DNA of 64,000 bases from contig OZ316892.1 of assembly GCA_973895155.1 (NCBI GenBank), positions 30,008,001 to 30,072,000 of the forward strand, read 5' to 3'. Position 1 is the first letter of the stretch. Every line of letters starts with the position of its first letter. Source of the stretch: Marsupella aquatica (lineage: Eukaryota > Marchantiophyta). Below are positions 11,246 through 23,600 of this stretch, piece after piece. Both the position numbers and the translations under genes were made by a program. The notes beneath the pieces were generated by a model. It did no database searches. It saw only the letters and a list, made by a program, of their open reading frames with translations, and was not told the origin of the DNA.

Positions 11246-14200
11246 AGATTGGGTCACTTCAACTATCAGATTGTTCATCATATGTCAAAAATCTTGAAGG
11301 TAACTGGTCTACCCCCACTTCCAAGGATCAAACATTCATGTGATACCTATGTACTTGCAAAACATCATCGGGAAAAAATTCCCGCTCGTTCTATCTCTCG
11401 TAGTTCTCGCCCCTTAGAGTTAATTCACTCTGATCTATGTGGCCCTATCATAGTCCAAATTCCTCCAAGTACATTCTCACATTTATCGATGATTACTCTC
11501 GATTCACCTAGGTCTATTTTCTTTCCCAAAAGAGTGAGACATTTGATAGATTCAAAGAATTCAAGCTTATGGTGGAAAAGCAATTCTCAAACCATATTGC
11601 TTGCTTACGATCGGATAGAGGAGGAGAATACGTGTCTACTGAGTTCCTAGATTTTTGTACACGTAACAGAATTCGACGTCAACTGCCTGTTCGATTTGCT
11701 GAACGGAAAAATAGGACCCTTCTAGAAGGAGCTCGCAGCCTTCTCATCAACTCAAACTATTCTACCGCACTTTGGCCTGAAGCAATCCGGACAGCAAACT
11801 ATCTCCAGAACCAATTAGGCACCAAGGCCCTTCATTGCTCTACCCCATTTGAAGCTCTTTACGGCTCCAAACCTGATGTGCAACATCTACGTGTGATTGG
11901 TGTTAGATATTGCTCTAGTCTTGTGACTCATGAGCTAACCACAGTTAGTCTAACTCGGGTTAGGACTTAGCTAATGTTAGCGGTAGTGCTTTTGTGTATA
12001 TAGCCAGGGCTGAAGCCAAACCCTGGTAGAACTTAGGCTCATTGTTACGGAGCTAGTTGAGAGATAGGGAGAGCTAGTTGAGAGATAGGGAGAGCTTGTG
12101 CTGTGGATGCTTGGTATGGCCGGTCGGCCTAGAGTACAATAAAGCTTTTGTGTGTTCCCGTGGACGTAGCCTCATGTGGAGGTGAACCACGTAACTCTCT
12201 GTGTCGACTATTGTGCGTTGGATGGTTCATGGCCTTGCCGTTACGAATGTCGTCTATGCTCAACAATTGGCTGTCGGGCATATGTCCTCCTTCCAGCTTC
12301 CATGAGATCCAAACTCAGTGCTAAGGCTATTCCCACTACTCTCGTCGGCTATGATGATAAATCTAAAGCCTATCGTTGTTTTGATGCAGTCAACAAACGC
12401 ATCATTATATCTAGAGATGTCACGTTCGATGAGTCTATTATGGTGGCTACCGATACAAACACTACTCCCGCTGAAAAAAAAATTGACTCCATTCTTTCTA
12501 CTTTTGATCCAACTCTGGACCTTCCTGTTGCACCACCGCCGCTGATTCAAGTGGATAGGCCTCCCGTCCTAGAGGGGGAACAAGTCATTATGAACCCAGC
12601 AGAAGAAGTAATTGAGGATCCAGCACATCCAATGGATCCTCCACATCCTGTTCAACTTCATTTTGAACCTCTTGACATACCACCTCCCGTTAATGACTTA
12701 CCACTTGCTCCTCGACCAGCAGCACTTTGACACTCTCTCAGGGCTCATCGACCTCCTCCATGGCACAACGGCTACGACATGAGCACAAATCAAGTGGAAT
12801 CCTCCAGTCCAGAGTATGAGAACCTTTCCATTGAACAAGCTCTTCAGCATCCTGGCTGGAAACTTGCAATGCAGGAAGAAATCGACTCTCTACAAAAAAT
12901 GGGTACTTGGGAACTTGTGTATCTTCCTACTGGACGACGTGCTCTAACTGCAAAATGGGTTTTTTAAGCCAAACCTGACACTACCAGATTTCGACTAAAG
13001 GCTCGCCTTGTGGCTTGAGGCTTTGAACAGAAATTTGGCATTGATTATAATGAGACTTTGCCCCGGGTGTTAAATGGTCGACATTACGTACCATCATAGC
13101 CATAGCAATTGCAAATGGTTGGGAACTGCATCACATGGACGTCGTCACAACATTCCTTAATGGTACTCTCACTGAAGAGATCTACATGCACCAGCTGCAA
13201 GGGTTCGCAATTCCTGGCAAGGAATCAATGGTATGCAAGCTTTGACAATCTCTATATGGCCTAAAACAGTCTCCACGAGCCTGGTATGAAGAGATTGATT
13301 CACATCTCACCTCCACAGGCTGGACTCGAAGCCTCTGTGACCCAAACCTTTACTTCAAGCATCAAGATAATCATATTGTTATTCTGATGCTTTATGTCGA
13401 TGGTCTACTTGTTACTGGAAGCAATACCGACCTTATTACCTCTGTCAAAGCTCATCTCCAACAGCGCTATCACATGAAGGACTTAGTTAGGACTTGCCCA
13501 AAAATATCTCGGTATTGAATTTCTTCGTACCCCTACCGGTCTGATCTTACACCAGACCTCCTATTGTGAGCAACTTGTTCAAGAGTTCGGCATGCAAGAC
13601 TCTAAATCTGAGAAAATTCCACTTCCAGAGGGCCATATGTTTACTAGCGACACTGGTACCCCTCCGATCAATGTCACTGATTATTGTCATGTTGTGGGCA
13701 AGCTTTTGTTTCCCACAAATTCCCGACCTGATATTTCTTATGTTGTCAGCATTGTCAGCCGCTACATGTCTAAGCCATGCAATAGCGTCATTGGGAGTTT
13801 GTGAAGCATATACTTCGGTATCTCTAAGGTACCACAGACTTTGGCATTGAGTTCACCAGATCTACCACGTCCACCCTCCAAGGTTTTTCAGATGCAGACT
13901 TTCTCGCCCGCTTTCTCGGCTGCATCGACACTCGCCGCTCTAGAGGAGCTTACCTGCTACAATGTACTTGCAGCAGGACCAGAGTCTTGGTCCAGTAAGA
14001 TTCAATCCGCGGTCTCCGACAACACCACAGAAGCGAAATATAAGGCACTATCTGAGTGCGCCAAGGAGGCTGTCTACCTTCGCCGATTGCTCCTAGAACT
14101 TAATTACTTCTTTCTCCATCCCAGGTATCTCTAGGACATTTGGACGTCACCATTCAGAGCAATCTTATTGATGCATCTACTCCTACGACATTTTATGTCC

Positions 14201-14454
14201 ATCTTCATTGCGACAATCAAGGATCCATTAAATTAGCCAGAAATCCCATTTTCCACGCACGTACAAAACATATAGAAGGAAAACACCACTTTATACGTGA
14301 ACGGGTGTTAGAGGGGGAAGTTTTACTTTCGTATATTAACACCGCAGAAAATCCTGTAGATTTTCTTACAAAGCCTCTTTCTCATTCAAAATTTGAGAAA
14401 CATAGGGATTCTATCGGAGTCAAGTCAATCTTTGCCATACAGTATAAATCTTGA
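11246..14454 (+). pseudogene. Copia integrase, reverse transcriptase and RNase H remnants
   Basis: Several frames carry recognisable pieces: pre-integrase RLGH at 11250; integrase core LRSDRGGEYVSTEF near 11600 and AERKNRTLLEGARSLL near 11700; a break at 11901 by the nested solo LTR with coding resuming at 12271; RT N-terminus at 12779-12967 (HPGWKLAMQEEIDSLQ, ALTAKWVF); the RT palm motif read as YVDG instead of YVDD near 13396; RNase H (NTTEAKYKALSECAKEA near 14023; LHCDNQGSIKLARNP near 14200; HIEGKHHFIRE, DFLTKPL). Stops and frame changes occur throughout, so no functional polymerase can be made. The last recognisable codon ends at 14454. The 550 bp up to the purine run is noncoding. Confidence 0.9.
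11901..12265 (+). mobile_element. Solo LTR of a second copia-like family, nested in integrase
   Basis: A 365-bp insert starts TGTTAGATATT and ends TATGCTCAACA, flanked by the 5-bp duplication ATTGG (11896-11900 and 12266-12270). Removing it reconnects the copia integrase text on both sides. The segment 'ttcccgtggacgtagcctca' at about 12155 is typical of plant copia LTR R/U5 regions. A 24-bp direct duplication ('gctagttgagagatagggaga') lies near 12051-12096. A second copy with its own target duplication is at 50470-50814. Confidence 0.9.
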
Positions 14455-15010
14455 CCACGACTCTATATCCCTCTACTCCTGTATATCTAAGGAGAAAATG
14501 TTATGCTTCCTGCAAGGTCCCAAATGCCTGATGACAATTCCCTGAATAGCCACTCACCTCCCAGTTCGCATCGACCCAGGAATTATAGATTCCCGGTGTG
14601 CGTCCAACTACAACTGCATAAAAACGATGTTTATGCTGCATCGGTATTATTGCCCCACGTATAGCATCGCTAAATTGAATCTTTGATGCAGAGGGGGCGT
14701 CAATCGGTGGCATCACTGCACGGGTTCTTGACAAATGGCATCTCCACCGACGACACTAATGCCCTTGTTGACATACGACTGTCTACAATCTCACTCTCTA
14801 CTGGTTCCGTCTTCCAACACCTACACATCCCCATATTGACTACGAATCCATTGCGTTGTCTTCTTACAACCGACATACAACAAATGGAACAGTTGCCCCA
14901 GTGCCTCTATGCTGGCACTAAAACTTACTACCAACACTCATCGCAGCGACATCTTCGACCTTTTTCCTTCTGAACTTTCTCAGTGACTCTCTAATCCTTG
15001 CTTACTTACT

Positions 15011-15020
15011 CGAGAGGGGG
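15011..15020 (+). other. Polypurine tract of the copia element
   Basis: CGAGAGGGGG immediately precedes the 3' LTR, as expected for the plus-strand primer. Confidence 0.8.
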
Positions 15021-15278
15021 TGTTGGGAATGATCCTGGTTACTCGTAAGTCAATGATAGATACGCAGCCACATTGCCCTTAAGGATTAGCTTCAGATTAG
15101 TTCAGATCAGGTGTCACAAGTTTATTGTCTTTTGCACTTACTTTAAGGAAGTAGAATTAGCAGTTAGATTCAGGGTTATGTTTTAGTCCATTGATCTCCC
15201 CTCTGTTACGGCTTAGCGAGCCGCTATTTATTCTGCCTTCAGGCACTCGTAATATATCTCAGAAAACCATTTCCAACA
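15021..15278 (+). repeat. 3' LTR of the copia element
   Basis: 258 bp with the same ends as the 5' LTR and followed by the ATTTC target duplication. It lacks the 21-bp insertion of the 5' LTR and so probably represents the original length. Confidence 0.93.
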
Positions 15279-15283
15279 ATTTC

Positions 15284-17340
15284 AGCTGTTTCTACATCTT
15301 TAGGAGAAGGTTTGCTCCCCGGCTGCATCTCTTCCTGCTCCTTCTGTGAGATCCTAGTCAAAGAACTTACCTCGTCTTCTTGATCTGTATCTTCTCCTAC
15401 TTCCTCCCCTGAGAAGTCCTTGGCTGGTTCATGGTCATACCCCGGACGACACCTCGTGGTTTTGGGCGTCTATGTCCGCGTCTGAAATGCTAGTATCAGA
15501 ACTGCTAGGTGGTGAATTACAGTACAAAAGCTTCCCACTTAAATAAACCTTCAATATCAGCCGCGCTGCATGTATCTCATCAATACCCCGTCAAATAGCA
15601 AAGGTGAAGAGTAATTCAGCAGCTGAAGGAGGCCAAGTTTGATCTTCATACAGCTTGGGTTTTGGTAATGAGATTCCATAAGTAGCCTCTGGAGTATTCC
15701 TAGGTATATTCTCTGCCACAACTTAGATTGGACCCTTTGTGATCAGTCAACTTATTAATTGGCGGCAAGACCCCAGATGCCACCATCTCTGACTTAGAGC
15801 TTGAGAATGATGGAAAGCAGTCTCCTCTACTGACTTAGCCCATATCGCCTCATTGTTTTAGCTATAGATTGGCTGATGCTGAATTTTCCTTGGCCAATTC
15901 ACTTGCGAACTTCTCCTCAGCAGTTGCAACCTGTTGATCAGTATTCTTCTCAACTATTGTAGAGTTTTGCTTAAAGTGGCAACCCTCCCCTTCTCAATGC
16001 CAACACCTCCTTGTGCTTTGCCACTAAGGCGGCCTCGATTTTCTACTGATTGGCCAACTGCTTGCAAAGTCACTCCACAGTTGATTTTAACCTATATGCC
16101 TCCTCTGCCTTCAATTGACTCTCTGCTTCTAGCTTCTTCAGCTCTTCCTAGGCTTCCTTTGATTGTGCACTAAGCACAGCGACCTTTGCAAATTCAGCTT
16201 AATGCTGCTCCAAAACCTCTAGTATGTCCACCCTCCTGGCCTGCTTTGCTGCCATCTCCCTGAGCCTCTTTATAAGCTCCTCCTTCACCCTGACCTCCGC
16301 ATCATACAAAACCAAAAGTCAAGAGTACTTCATTGCTTACCTAAGCTTCAGACACCCGTAGGGATTCAAAGTCCTCTGGAATTAGCTCAGCTAGCACCTT
16401 CCCCATTGCATTGTTAAGATGAGCTAAGAACTCAAATCTGTAGTCCAATAAAGGTCCATCATACCTTGATCCTCTTACCATTCAGTCACGCCAAGCCTGC
16501 TCACTAAACCCATCTAAAGGTAGGAACATCCTGTCTGCAGAACTCCACCTCGTAAGATGCTGTCAGCCCAAGGACCACCTGGTACATCTTCCTCTAAATC
16601 TGCTTCTCTATCCTTGTCTGAATTCACTATTTGTTGTGCTGCTTCCCTGTCCTCTTCATTAAAAATTAATGCAGCAGCCTCCTCAACTATTTCCTCCTCA
16701 ATCCCACCTGACCATCTCCTTCAGCCCTTGGTGAGATTGGCAAATCCCAGTACTGAATCCAAGCACGAGGAGCCTTAAGTGGCTTGTCTCTTCCACATAC
16801 CTTGACTTCCCTTCTTACATGCTCAGCAGGACCAAAGTGGCTTTACTAATACCCTTGTTATTGCTCTTTATCAAGGGTCTCCAATTCTTCTTCCTTGAAT
16901 GGGGTGGTTAGAGCCTCCTGATGCTCGGCCATACACCTTTAAAACTACTTGCGTGTTGAAGTGGACCTCTTGTCCTAGTATGATGGTGAGTTTCCCCTCT
17001 AGATCCCACCTTCCCACAAATTCAATGCGCTCCCTCTTAGGCACAATCTCCTCCAACCAAACCAATGTTTCTCCTATTCCCTGGCCTTGACCCACCTAGC
17101 TTCTTTCCCCCAACTTTGAATTGCTCAAATTTGTCAAAGGCAATGGACTAGTGACCGGGACATTCTCCCACCAGTCCTGGTCATTGTCTCACTCCTTCAT
17201 TGTATCTATAACTTCATTTTTCCCCTCTACTCCTCCAAAGATCTCATGTTTGCTCGCTGCAAATTCTTGATGAATCCTCGTGAGAGGCTACTTGTCATTG
17301 TGCATCCTGGTGGTTTTTGCCCATCTTTGTGTTTGAAAAG
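15284..17340 (-). pseudogene. Decayed coiled-coil ORF, target of the copia insertion
   Basis: Read on the minus strand from about 17340, stretches of protein-like sequence alternate with stops and frame changes: FVGRWDLEGKLTIILGQEV near 17010, KAPRAWIQYWDLP near 16770, LDYRFEFLAHLNNAMGKVL near 16440, then a long charged helical part (VKEELIKRLREMAAKQARR near 16290; LKKLEAESQLKAEEAYRLK near 16125). The reading continues across the copia element into 9242-8940, where a short repeat containing KDVESAEIS is coded. Architecture (globular part, then Glu/Lys/Leu-rich coiled coil) resembles the GC-rich ORF at 56367-59021, but I could not align them. It is probably a transposon-associated gag-like or accessory protein. 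Function is unknown. Confidence 0.6.
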
Positions 17341-17641
17341 GTTGTTTGGAGGTTGAGAAATTTGTGAGTGCAAAAAATTGCTCATGGGTCAAACTGCGCA
17401 CAAAAGACTGGTGGTGTGCTGTCTGTCAGTCGTGAGATACTTTTACCAAGGCAAATAGTGCGACTGATGAGGCTGTCCTCCAGTTACTTCAGGCCGATGT
17501 TGACTCGGCCTGCCACCCGTACCAGATGAATCTTTCACCCATCGAGCAAATGGGAGACACGAATGCGCCTTTCACCCATATAGCGAGTGGGGGATGGCAC
17601 AACTAGTGTGGATGCTCTGATAATGCAGCACCGTCCAGGCG
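17341..17641. other. Noncoding stretch
   Basis: Nothing recognisable apart from a weak local repetition of 'tttcacccat' with 'cgagtggg' around 17530-17590. Confidence 0.4.
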
Positions 17642-17877
17642 GGACATGGGGCTGGACAATAGATGCGGTGCTTGGGCTTTTGTGAGGGTTTGGCTCCCTT
17701 TTTCTTCACATCCAGCCTAGCTCGCTAAACAACAAATGCAGCTCTGTCCTTGCATCCGGACATATGGCTTGACATTAGAGGCCATGCTTGGGCATTTGTG
17801 AGGGTTTGGTTCGCTTTGTCTTCACATCCAGCCATCTCACTCACTGAACAGCAAAGAGAGCTGCCCTTTCATCCGTC
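17642..17877. repeat. Diverged 116-bp tandem duplication
   Basis: Unit 1 at 17642-17757 and unit 2 at 17758-17877 share 'ttgtgagggtttgg' and 'cttcacatccagcc' at matching offsets. They differ at many sites, so the duplication is old. No coding content. Confidence 0.7.
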
Positions 17878-20631
17878 GATGATTGTCATTGCTTTGTAGC
17901 CCCAGAAATGAACAAAAGGCAAATTAGATTGGATGCACGCTCTTCTTCGCAGCTGTGTCGTACAAAATCTCCTTTCAATCCCAACTCATTTTTGCACAAA
18001 CATAGTCAGAATCAATTGATGAAAGCTTGAAGCTTTCAATGAGCTTCTCACTTGCACAACATGAGCTGGTGACCCAAGGGCTATACGTCAAGAAGCGCTG
18101 GCAACATTGACTAGAAGGCCAATTGTGAAAGAGACTCTATGCTTTGTGCAATTCACATGTGCCAACTCCCCTGCTCTGTCCACTCCCCAGGACTTCTATG
18201 CTCTCTGCAAACTTGATTCCCAATTTGCAGATCATTGTTTGTGCCTCTCGTTCAACTCCAGGACAGTTGACATGGCACCTCAGATGTAGGCAGCAATGCA
18301 CTGTCCGAAACCCTCTGAAGTCAGTTTCTTGTACACAAACCCCACCACAAAGTAGGGTTCAGACAAAGTTTTTGACACTCTGAAGAAATATGATGATTCT
18401 TGGGTGCTTTGACGCTGACAAAAGCATGGTAATTGGGGATTTTTTAAGGCAGCAGCCGAACACAGACGGGCAGCAGACAATCTGAATGACATTCCAGGGA
18501 CTCTTGTCGCTGAACCCACAAGCTGGTCAACGCAATATACAGCACCAAGTTAAGCATATCAATGTGCCAAAACTCTCTTCCCTAAAGATCTGCACATCTG
18601 TTCACTGCAAAATCTAATGCTGTCAGGGAGAGTGACTCCGATTTTAAATTGCAAAAAGATTTTAATCTGGCAAACACTTTATTTGTAAACTATTGATAGG
18701 GTCTTATTTTTTCTTGCGTACTGTAACGTCTACAGAGTGAGTTATGGAGGACTTTTCGAGGACCTTTCGTGCATCATGATTGCCGCAAATGTCTTCGCCA
18801 TTGAGGTGTTCTTTACTCCTCGGCAGAACTGCCAGAGTACTTTTCTAGAAACGATTTCGTTTGCTGCCTTGGGTCGTGTACAATTGTGCACAGTAGAACT
18901 CACCATGAGCTTTATTCGTTCAATGTCAAGTCTCCATTTCTGATTTCATCTTTACCTAGTACCACATTCGGAGCTATCCTTCAACTTCATTCATCCCGAT
19001 TAGTATACATCACTTTTCCTATGCATTTGTCCGCCCTCTCCTCCGCTTTGTGTTGTACTTCCTTCATCCCTCTCCTAAGATCAGCTCTCCTCTGTCCTGG
19101 CTTGTTTGCCAATCTGGCCAATGTTCATCTCAAGTGATAGAAACGACATTTTAAGGCTCATACACGTTGCCCGGAAGAAAATCCCGTCAAGCAAAATTGA
19201 AGTAATGCCTTTAAGAGGGAGACAGCCTCGTCAAGCCAAATAAAAAACTAGTCCTTTCAAAGGAACTACCATAGAACTACTCAGTGTTTTTCCAATTTCA
19301 CCAAGTCCAAGAAGGTCTATTAAGGAAGAACCGTTGATGGTGTAGCACGAAACCTAGATTTGTGTGATACAAAGAATCCTGCTGACAGCGAATGGAGAAA
19401 GAGATTATGGTAGACTCTTATGAGCTCATATGAATTGAGCGCTCGAACCTGCTTTCCATTTTATCACAAACTGGTCTAAGAAAACGATCCACGGCAAACG
19501 AATATAACTGGGGAACAAATGGTTGCAACTGCACATTTGGACCTTACACCGCTTAAGGTCGTAAAACAGCTTGGATCCTTTTCACTCAATGCAGAAAATT
19601 CGGTGGTGGATCGCAGACAGTAGGTTGCTCAGGTCTACCCAAATTCTAGACCCCAGGAGAGCACTGAAGACACTTTTATCTTCCTGGAAGTCAAAAACCA
19701 TCTATAAAACAGGTACTGCCCACCACGGAGTCCAACATTTGAACTGAAACTTTGTCAGCAGCAAGCAAATGAACGACCCAAGGCCACTACATTGGATTTC
19801 GATTCTTTCCAACAGGAGCTCCTACAGTAAGGTAAAGTAGATTATAGAAATCTCCCTTCTGGGATATCCCCTGCCGATATTTGTATCATTCAACGTTTGA
19901 GATCTGATCGCAGGCCAAAGGACGGCCAAGAAGGAACTCTACAGGAGACATAGCAAACCCGGAATGGTATACGATTGGCACTACATAGAAACAATGATAG
20001 GACAGCCCACAAGGGATGCCGGACGTTTTCTATACAAGAGAAATGATCCTACCCACCATGAGAAGCGAAGATTGGAGAACTTTACAAATTATAGTCAATC
20101 CTTGTGAACACTATCAATTGACGCAATCAACAGACCACCGATGTCCTTCAGCATAACTGCAAGCGTTCATTGAGCGGCCATTGACAGTCTCAATAGCAAA
20201 ATTGATTTATTTTAGAGATTCGGGACCGGAACGTCAACACTGTGTACAAGGACTAAGGTAAGGTTTCAAAAGTCCAGTAAATCTAAATAAATGCTCTTCC
20301 TAAACCTAATGTGCAATAATGTACTTAAGAATCACCAACTAATTTCAATCAGGAGTAACAAAAGCCTTCAATTTGAGTCAATGCCTGACCCCTACACTCT
20401 CCACAAGATTTTGCCTTGTACAGTTCTTGCATCGTTACACTCGCTCTTGATTCACATGAAAAAAAGTAGAAGAAGACTATGACAAGGAGGCTGCTGAGCC
20501 ATCTGGTCATACCCAACCTTCTTCTAAACTTTTTTGGCCACGGTTGGAAAGACGAGAAATCAACGGAAAGGTTGTAAGCTACAAATGTGTCTTTCAACAA
20601 AAAGAATTCAATTTAACGAGCAGGAAATAAA
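17878..20631. other. Long intergenic stretch without a recognisable gene
   Basis: About 2.75 kb lies between the coiled-coil pseudogene and the 3' end of the GAUT gene. Open frames here are under 85 codons and none shows a family motif or plausible splice chain. The last few hundred bases are likely 3' UTR of the GAUT gene. Confidence 0.4.
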
Positions 20632-23600
20632 TCAATTTGGCAGGATATTACAATGCCTGATAAACTCATTCGAATAGTTCACATACTTTGCCCAAAACGG
20701 TCTAAGCTCGGGGAATCCAATATCAAGCCATGGCTTTGCCTGCCCATTGTAGTGTATTACCCCAGATTTTTTTATATTCTCGATGTTGCTTTTCGAGTGG
20801 TACCCCAACCCCAACATGTGCCATGAGGAGGAAATGGGATGCACATACCCATCAAAGGCAATAAGCGCTGGAGGCAATGTTCCCAAACGCCATAGAGTCA
20901 AATGCGATTTGAGATTCTGCACAGAGGTAACAATGAAATTAGCCCAAGCATCCGAAATTACTCCGAGACGAAGAAATCCTAATAGTGGTTCTCAATGCGA
21001 TCGTTTCTGTCTCAGACACGAGAGGTGCAATGATACGTGCCCTTCACGACAACAGAAAGTACAAGAACAAACAGTGGTTTAAGTCTGGAAAACTGGCTCC
21101 GAAAGTTCTATAACGAACAGATACCGAATCCGTATTTTGGCATGCGATTTGCGATGTATAAAGTGTAAGAATCATTTAAGTCTGATGACAATGGACATCA
21201 ACATCCGAGGTGGACCTCGTTGCAATCAAGCTGAATCGACGAATGCGACACTGCCTTCATCAAACGACCAACATTTGTTTGAGACTACCGATGAGTTGCA
21301 CATAGGATAACTCTGAATTTGAATCCGAAAGACCAGAGCATCCATCTGAGTGGTGAATTTGCCTGTATGCCAAGCAAAAATGATCATACCAGTTTTTGCC
21401 AGCGATGATAAATTTTTGTGATTTCGGTTTTTCGCCACTCGTTGAGATCAAAAATATTCATTCCGTATGCCCACGCACACTGATCTTTATTGAAGGCATT
21501 TGCAATGAGAGGATTTGAGAAGTTGAAGTAGTTTCTGAATGTCTTGGACATCACCCATGGATCCTCTCCCCGGCAGGTCTCAACAGCCCCATTCACCTTG
21601 CCATGCATATCTTCCTCAAATAAAGGTCCAAGGTCTCGTTGAACCACCACATCATCATCCAAGAACACTACCTTAGAGAGTTCTGGAAAAAGCTGTAGAT
21701 TCAAACAAGACAGAATCAGATCCCAATCTCCAGGCTGGTTAAGAAAAGTCGACAAAACTGAACCTACCGTCTTATCAAATATGTAAAGGAAACAAGAGAA
21801 GATCGTAGAGCACGTTTCAGAGGTCAGAATTCCATTCACTCGACCAAGCCTTACATCAGGGAGGTAAATCCGCAAGTGATTCATGATAGATATATATTTG
21901 GGACTTCGTGCTTGCAACTTGGCAGCTAAAATCGTAGGAGAGTCCGTCAAATCAGTCCCAGTACTATGATCACCATGGTAGTACCGCACGATATCTGCTG
22001 AAGTTTCCAACACCTCCAGAACTGGGACGTTGTCCTTCGTCAACCAATCGAATTGATGAACTCCTTTGACCTCCACAATTGCTGGAGAGGGTGGATGCAA
22101 AGAGAACCAAGAATGCATGGCAGCGAAAGTTTTCTGGTCTGTTACAACGTGGAAGACAATCTTTTGGGGGTCCGCAGAATTTTGCACTGTAGATGAAACC
22201 ACTACTGAAGCTGCCAGTACGTTATCTGTCGCCACAACAAAATGGTGGAGGCTGTTATCCGTTAGTCCAGGAGCAAGATCAGGAGGAGGAAGGTCTTGTC
22301 GCGCCAATGCGTTGGTAGAATACTCAGACGTCAATTTCAGTGAAAGACAGTGCATGCCCTTGGGGATGCCGCTTGATGCAAAATGTCGATATAGAGCCTC
22401 TTGCAGTTTGGCAGCCCTAGCTTGGTCTGCCTTTGTCTCCACCTACACAGATCAAGAACACGATGTACATTACGAGCCAGCAAGATAACAAAACATACGC
22501 TCTCGTGCTACACTGCAGCTGGAACTAAGGTCCAGAAGGAAAGGTCATAACAAACCATAAGTTCATGACAGCAAATAGTAATTCTGCAGCAACAGCAATT
22601 CGTCTTCTTGGCTAAAGTTGCCCTTTATGTAGGTCATGAAAATAGTTCAAAAGCACGTGCTTCTCTGTGACTCCAGGGATGGCTGCTATTATGCTTGCTT
22701 GAGTGATGCATACCCTGAGACAAACAACACCTAGAAAGAACCATATCTAATGATATAAGTTCAACTGGCCCCGCCTTTGATCGACTAATCTACTCGATGT
22801 TTACCACATTATTGGCTTCATCAATGAACACAAGCCCAGAAGAACAGCATTTGATCTTTCATGGAAACGAAACTTAATTTATGATCAATCCCTGACACAC
22901 CAAAACTCTCTGCGTTGACAAAATTGAAATTTTCCTACGCTTGTCTTCAAAGCACACTCCATTCTAGCAGCCTTATTCTCCGCCCCTTATCACAACAGTT
23001 GGAAACAATGGGTCCAACATCATGACTCGAGTTCTGCTTGCCACGACGAGCAGACTTTTAGGTAAGAATGCAGTTCAGAATCTACTGACGGACTCAAAAT
23101 TTAGGCTGCTGCTACAGGCAAATCGATCTTTAGTGTGGTACTTTCTAAATTCATTTGGGTTTGTAAGGTACTTGCTACTCCTGTCATAACTTACATACTA
23201 AAATAATCCTCCAAGAATCGGGCAAGAAAGCACAAAGATGATCAGCGTAGGTGAACCAGGAAGAACTAAAGCCTCTTAATGTTATCTGGTGAAAATGTTG
23301 TCCCATTTGATGCCCCATAAGATCTAACAGGGTGCCGCAGACATCACAAGGGAATATGTGAAAGAGCTCTATCTCTCACCATAGCTGCCAGCGATAATAA
23401 CAATGTCTTTGAGTCATACTTTCGAGCTCTGGCCTCGTCCAGGAGAGCTTGAATCGATTCAGGAGCAGACCCTTCTGTAGGCAAACCTGCTTTCGCTGCT
23501 TGTTCAAGTAAAACTACCAAGTCATGTGCATCACGATTCTGCATGCCAAGGTGGAGAATTTCAATAATTATGCAAAGCGAAGTGACTTTCAGCAGAACCA

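Larger units (their letters stand above)
9243..15278 (+). mobile_element. Complete but inactive Ty1/copia LTR retrotransposon
   Basis: Order: 5' LTR (9243-9521), initiator-Met-type primer site (9522-9536), gag-protease frame (9761-11245), integrase, reverse transcriptase and RNase H remnants (to 14454), a purine run (15011-15020) and the 3' LTR (15021-15278). The element is bordered by a 5-bp target duplication, ATTTC (9238-9242 and 15279-15283). Protease-integrase-RT order makes it copia rather than gypsy. It carries a 365-bp nested solo LTR inside integrase. Without that insert it is about 5.7 kb. The host target was a decayed coiled-coil ORF on the opposite strand. Stops and frameshifts in pol make it non-autonomous today. 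Confidence 0.95.

Noticed and set aside
21384-22442. A single 352-codon minus-strand frame as the whole GAUT protein
   Set aside because: It contains the 162-nt intron 21693-21854 (clear donor and acceptor) and runs past a donor at 21390. The family alignment requires splicing and further exons on both sides.
22066-22488. 140-codon plus-strand frame
   Set aside because: Antisense to GAUT exon 22442-21855, with no family signal.
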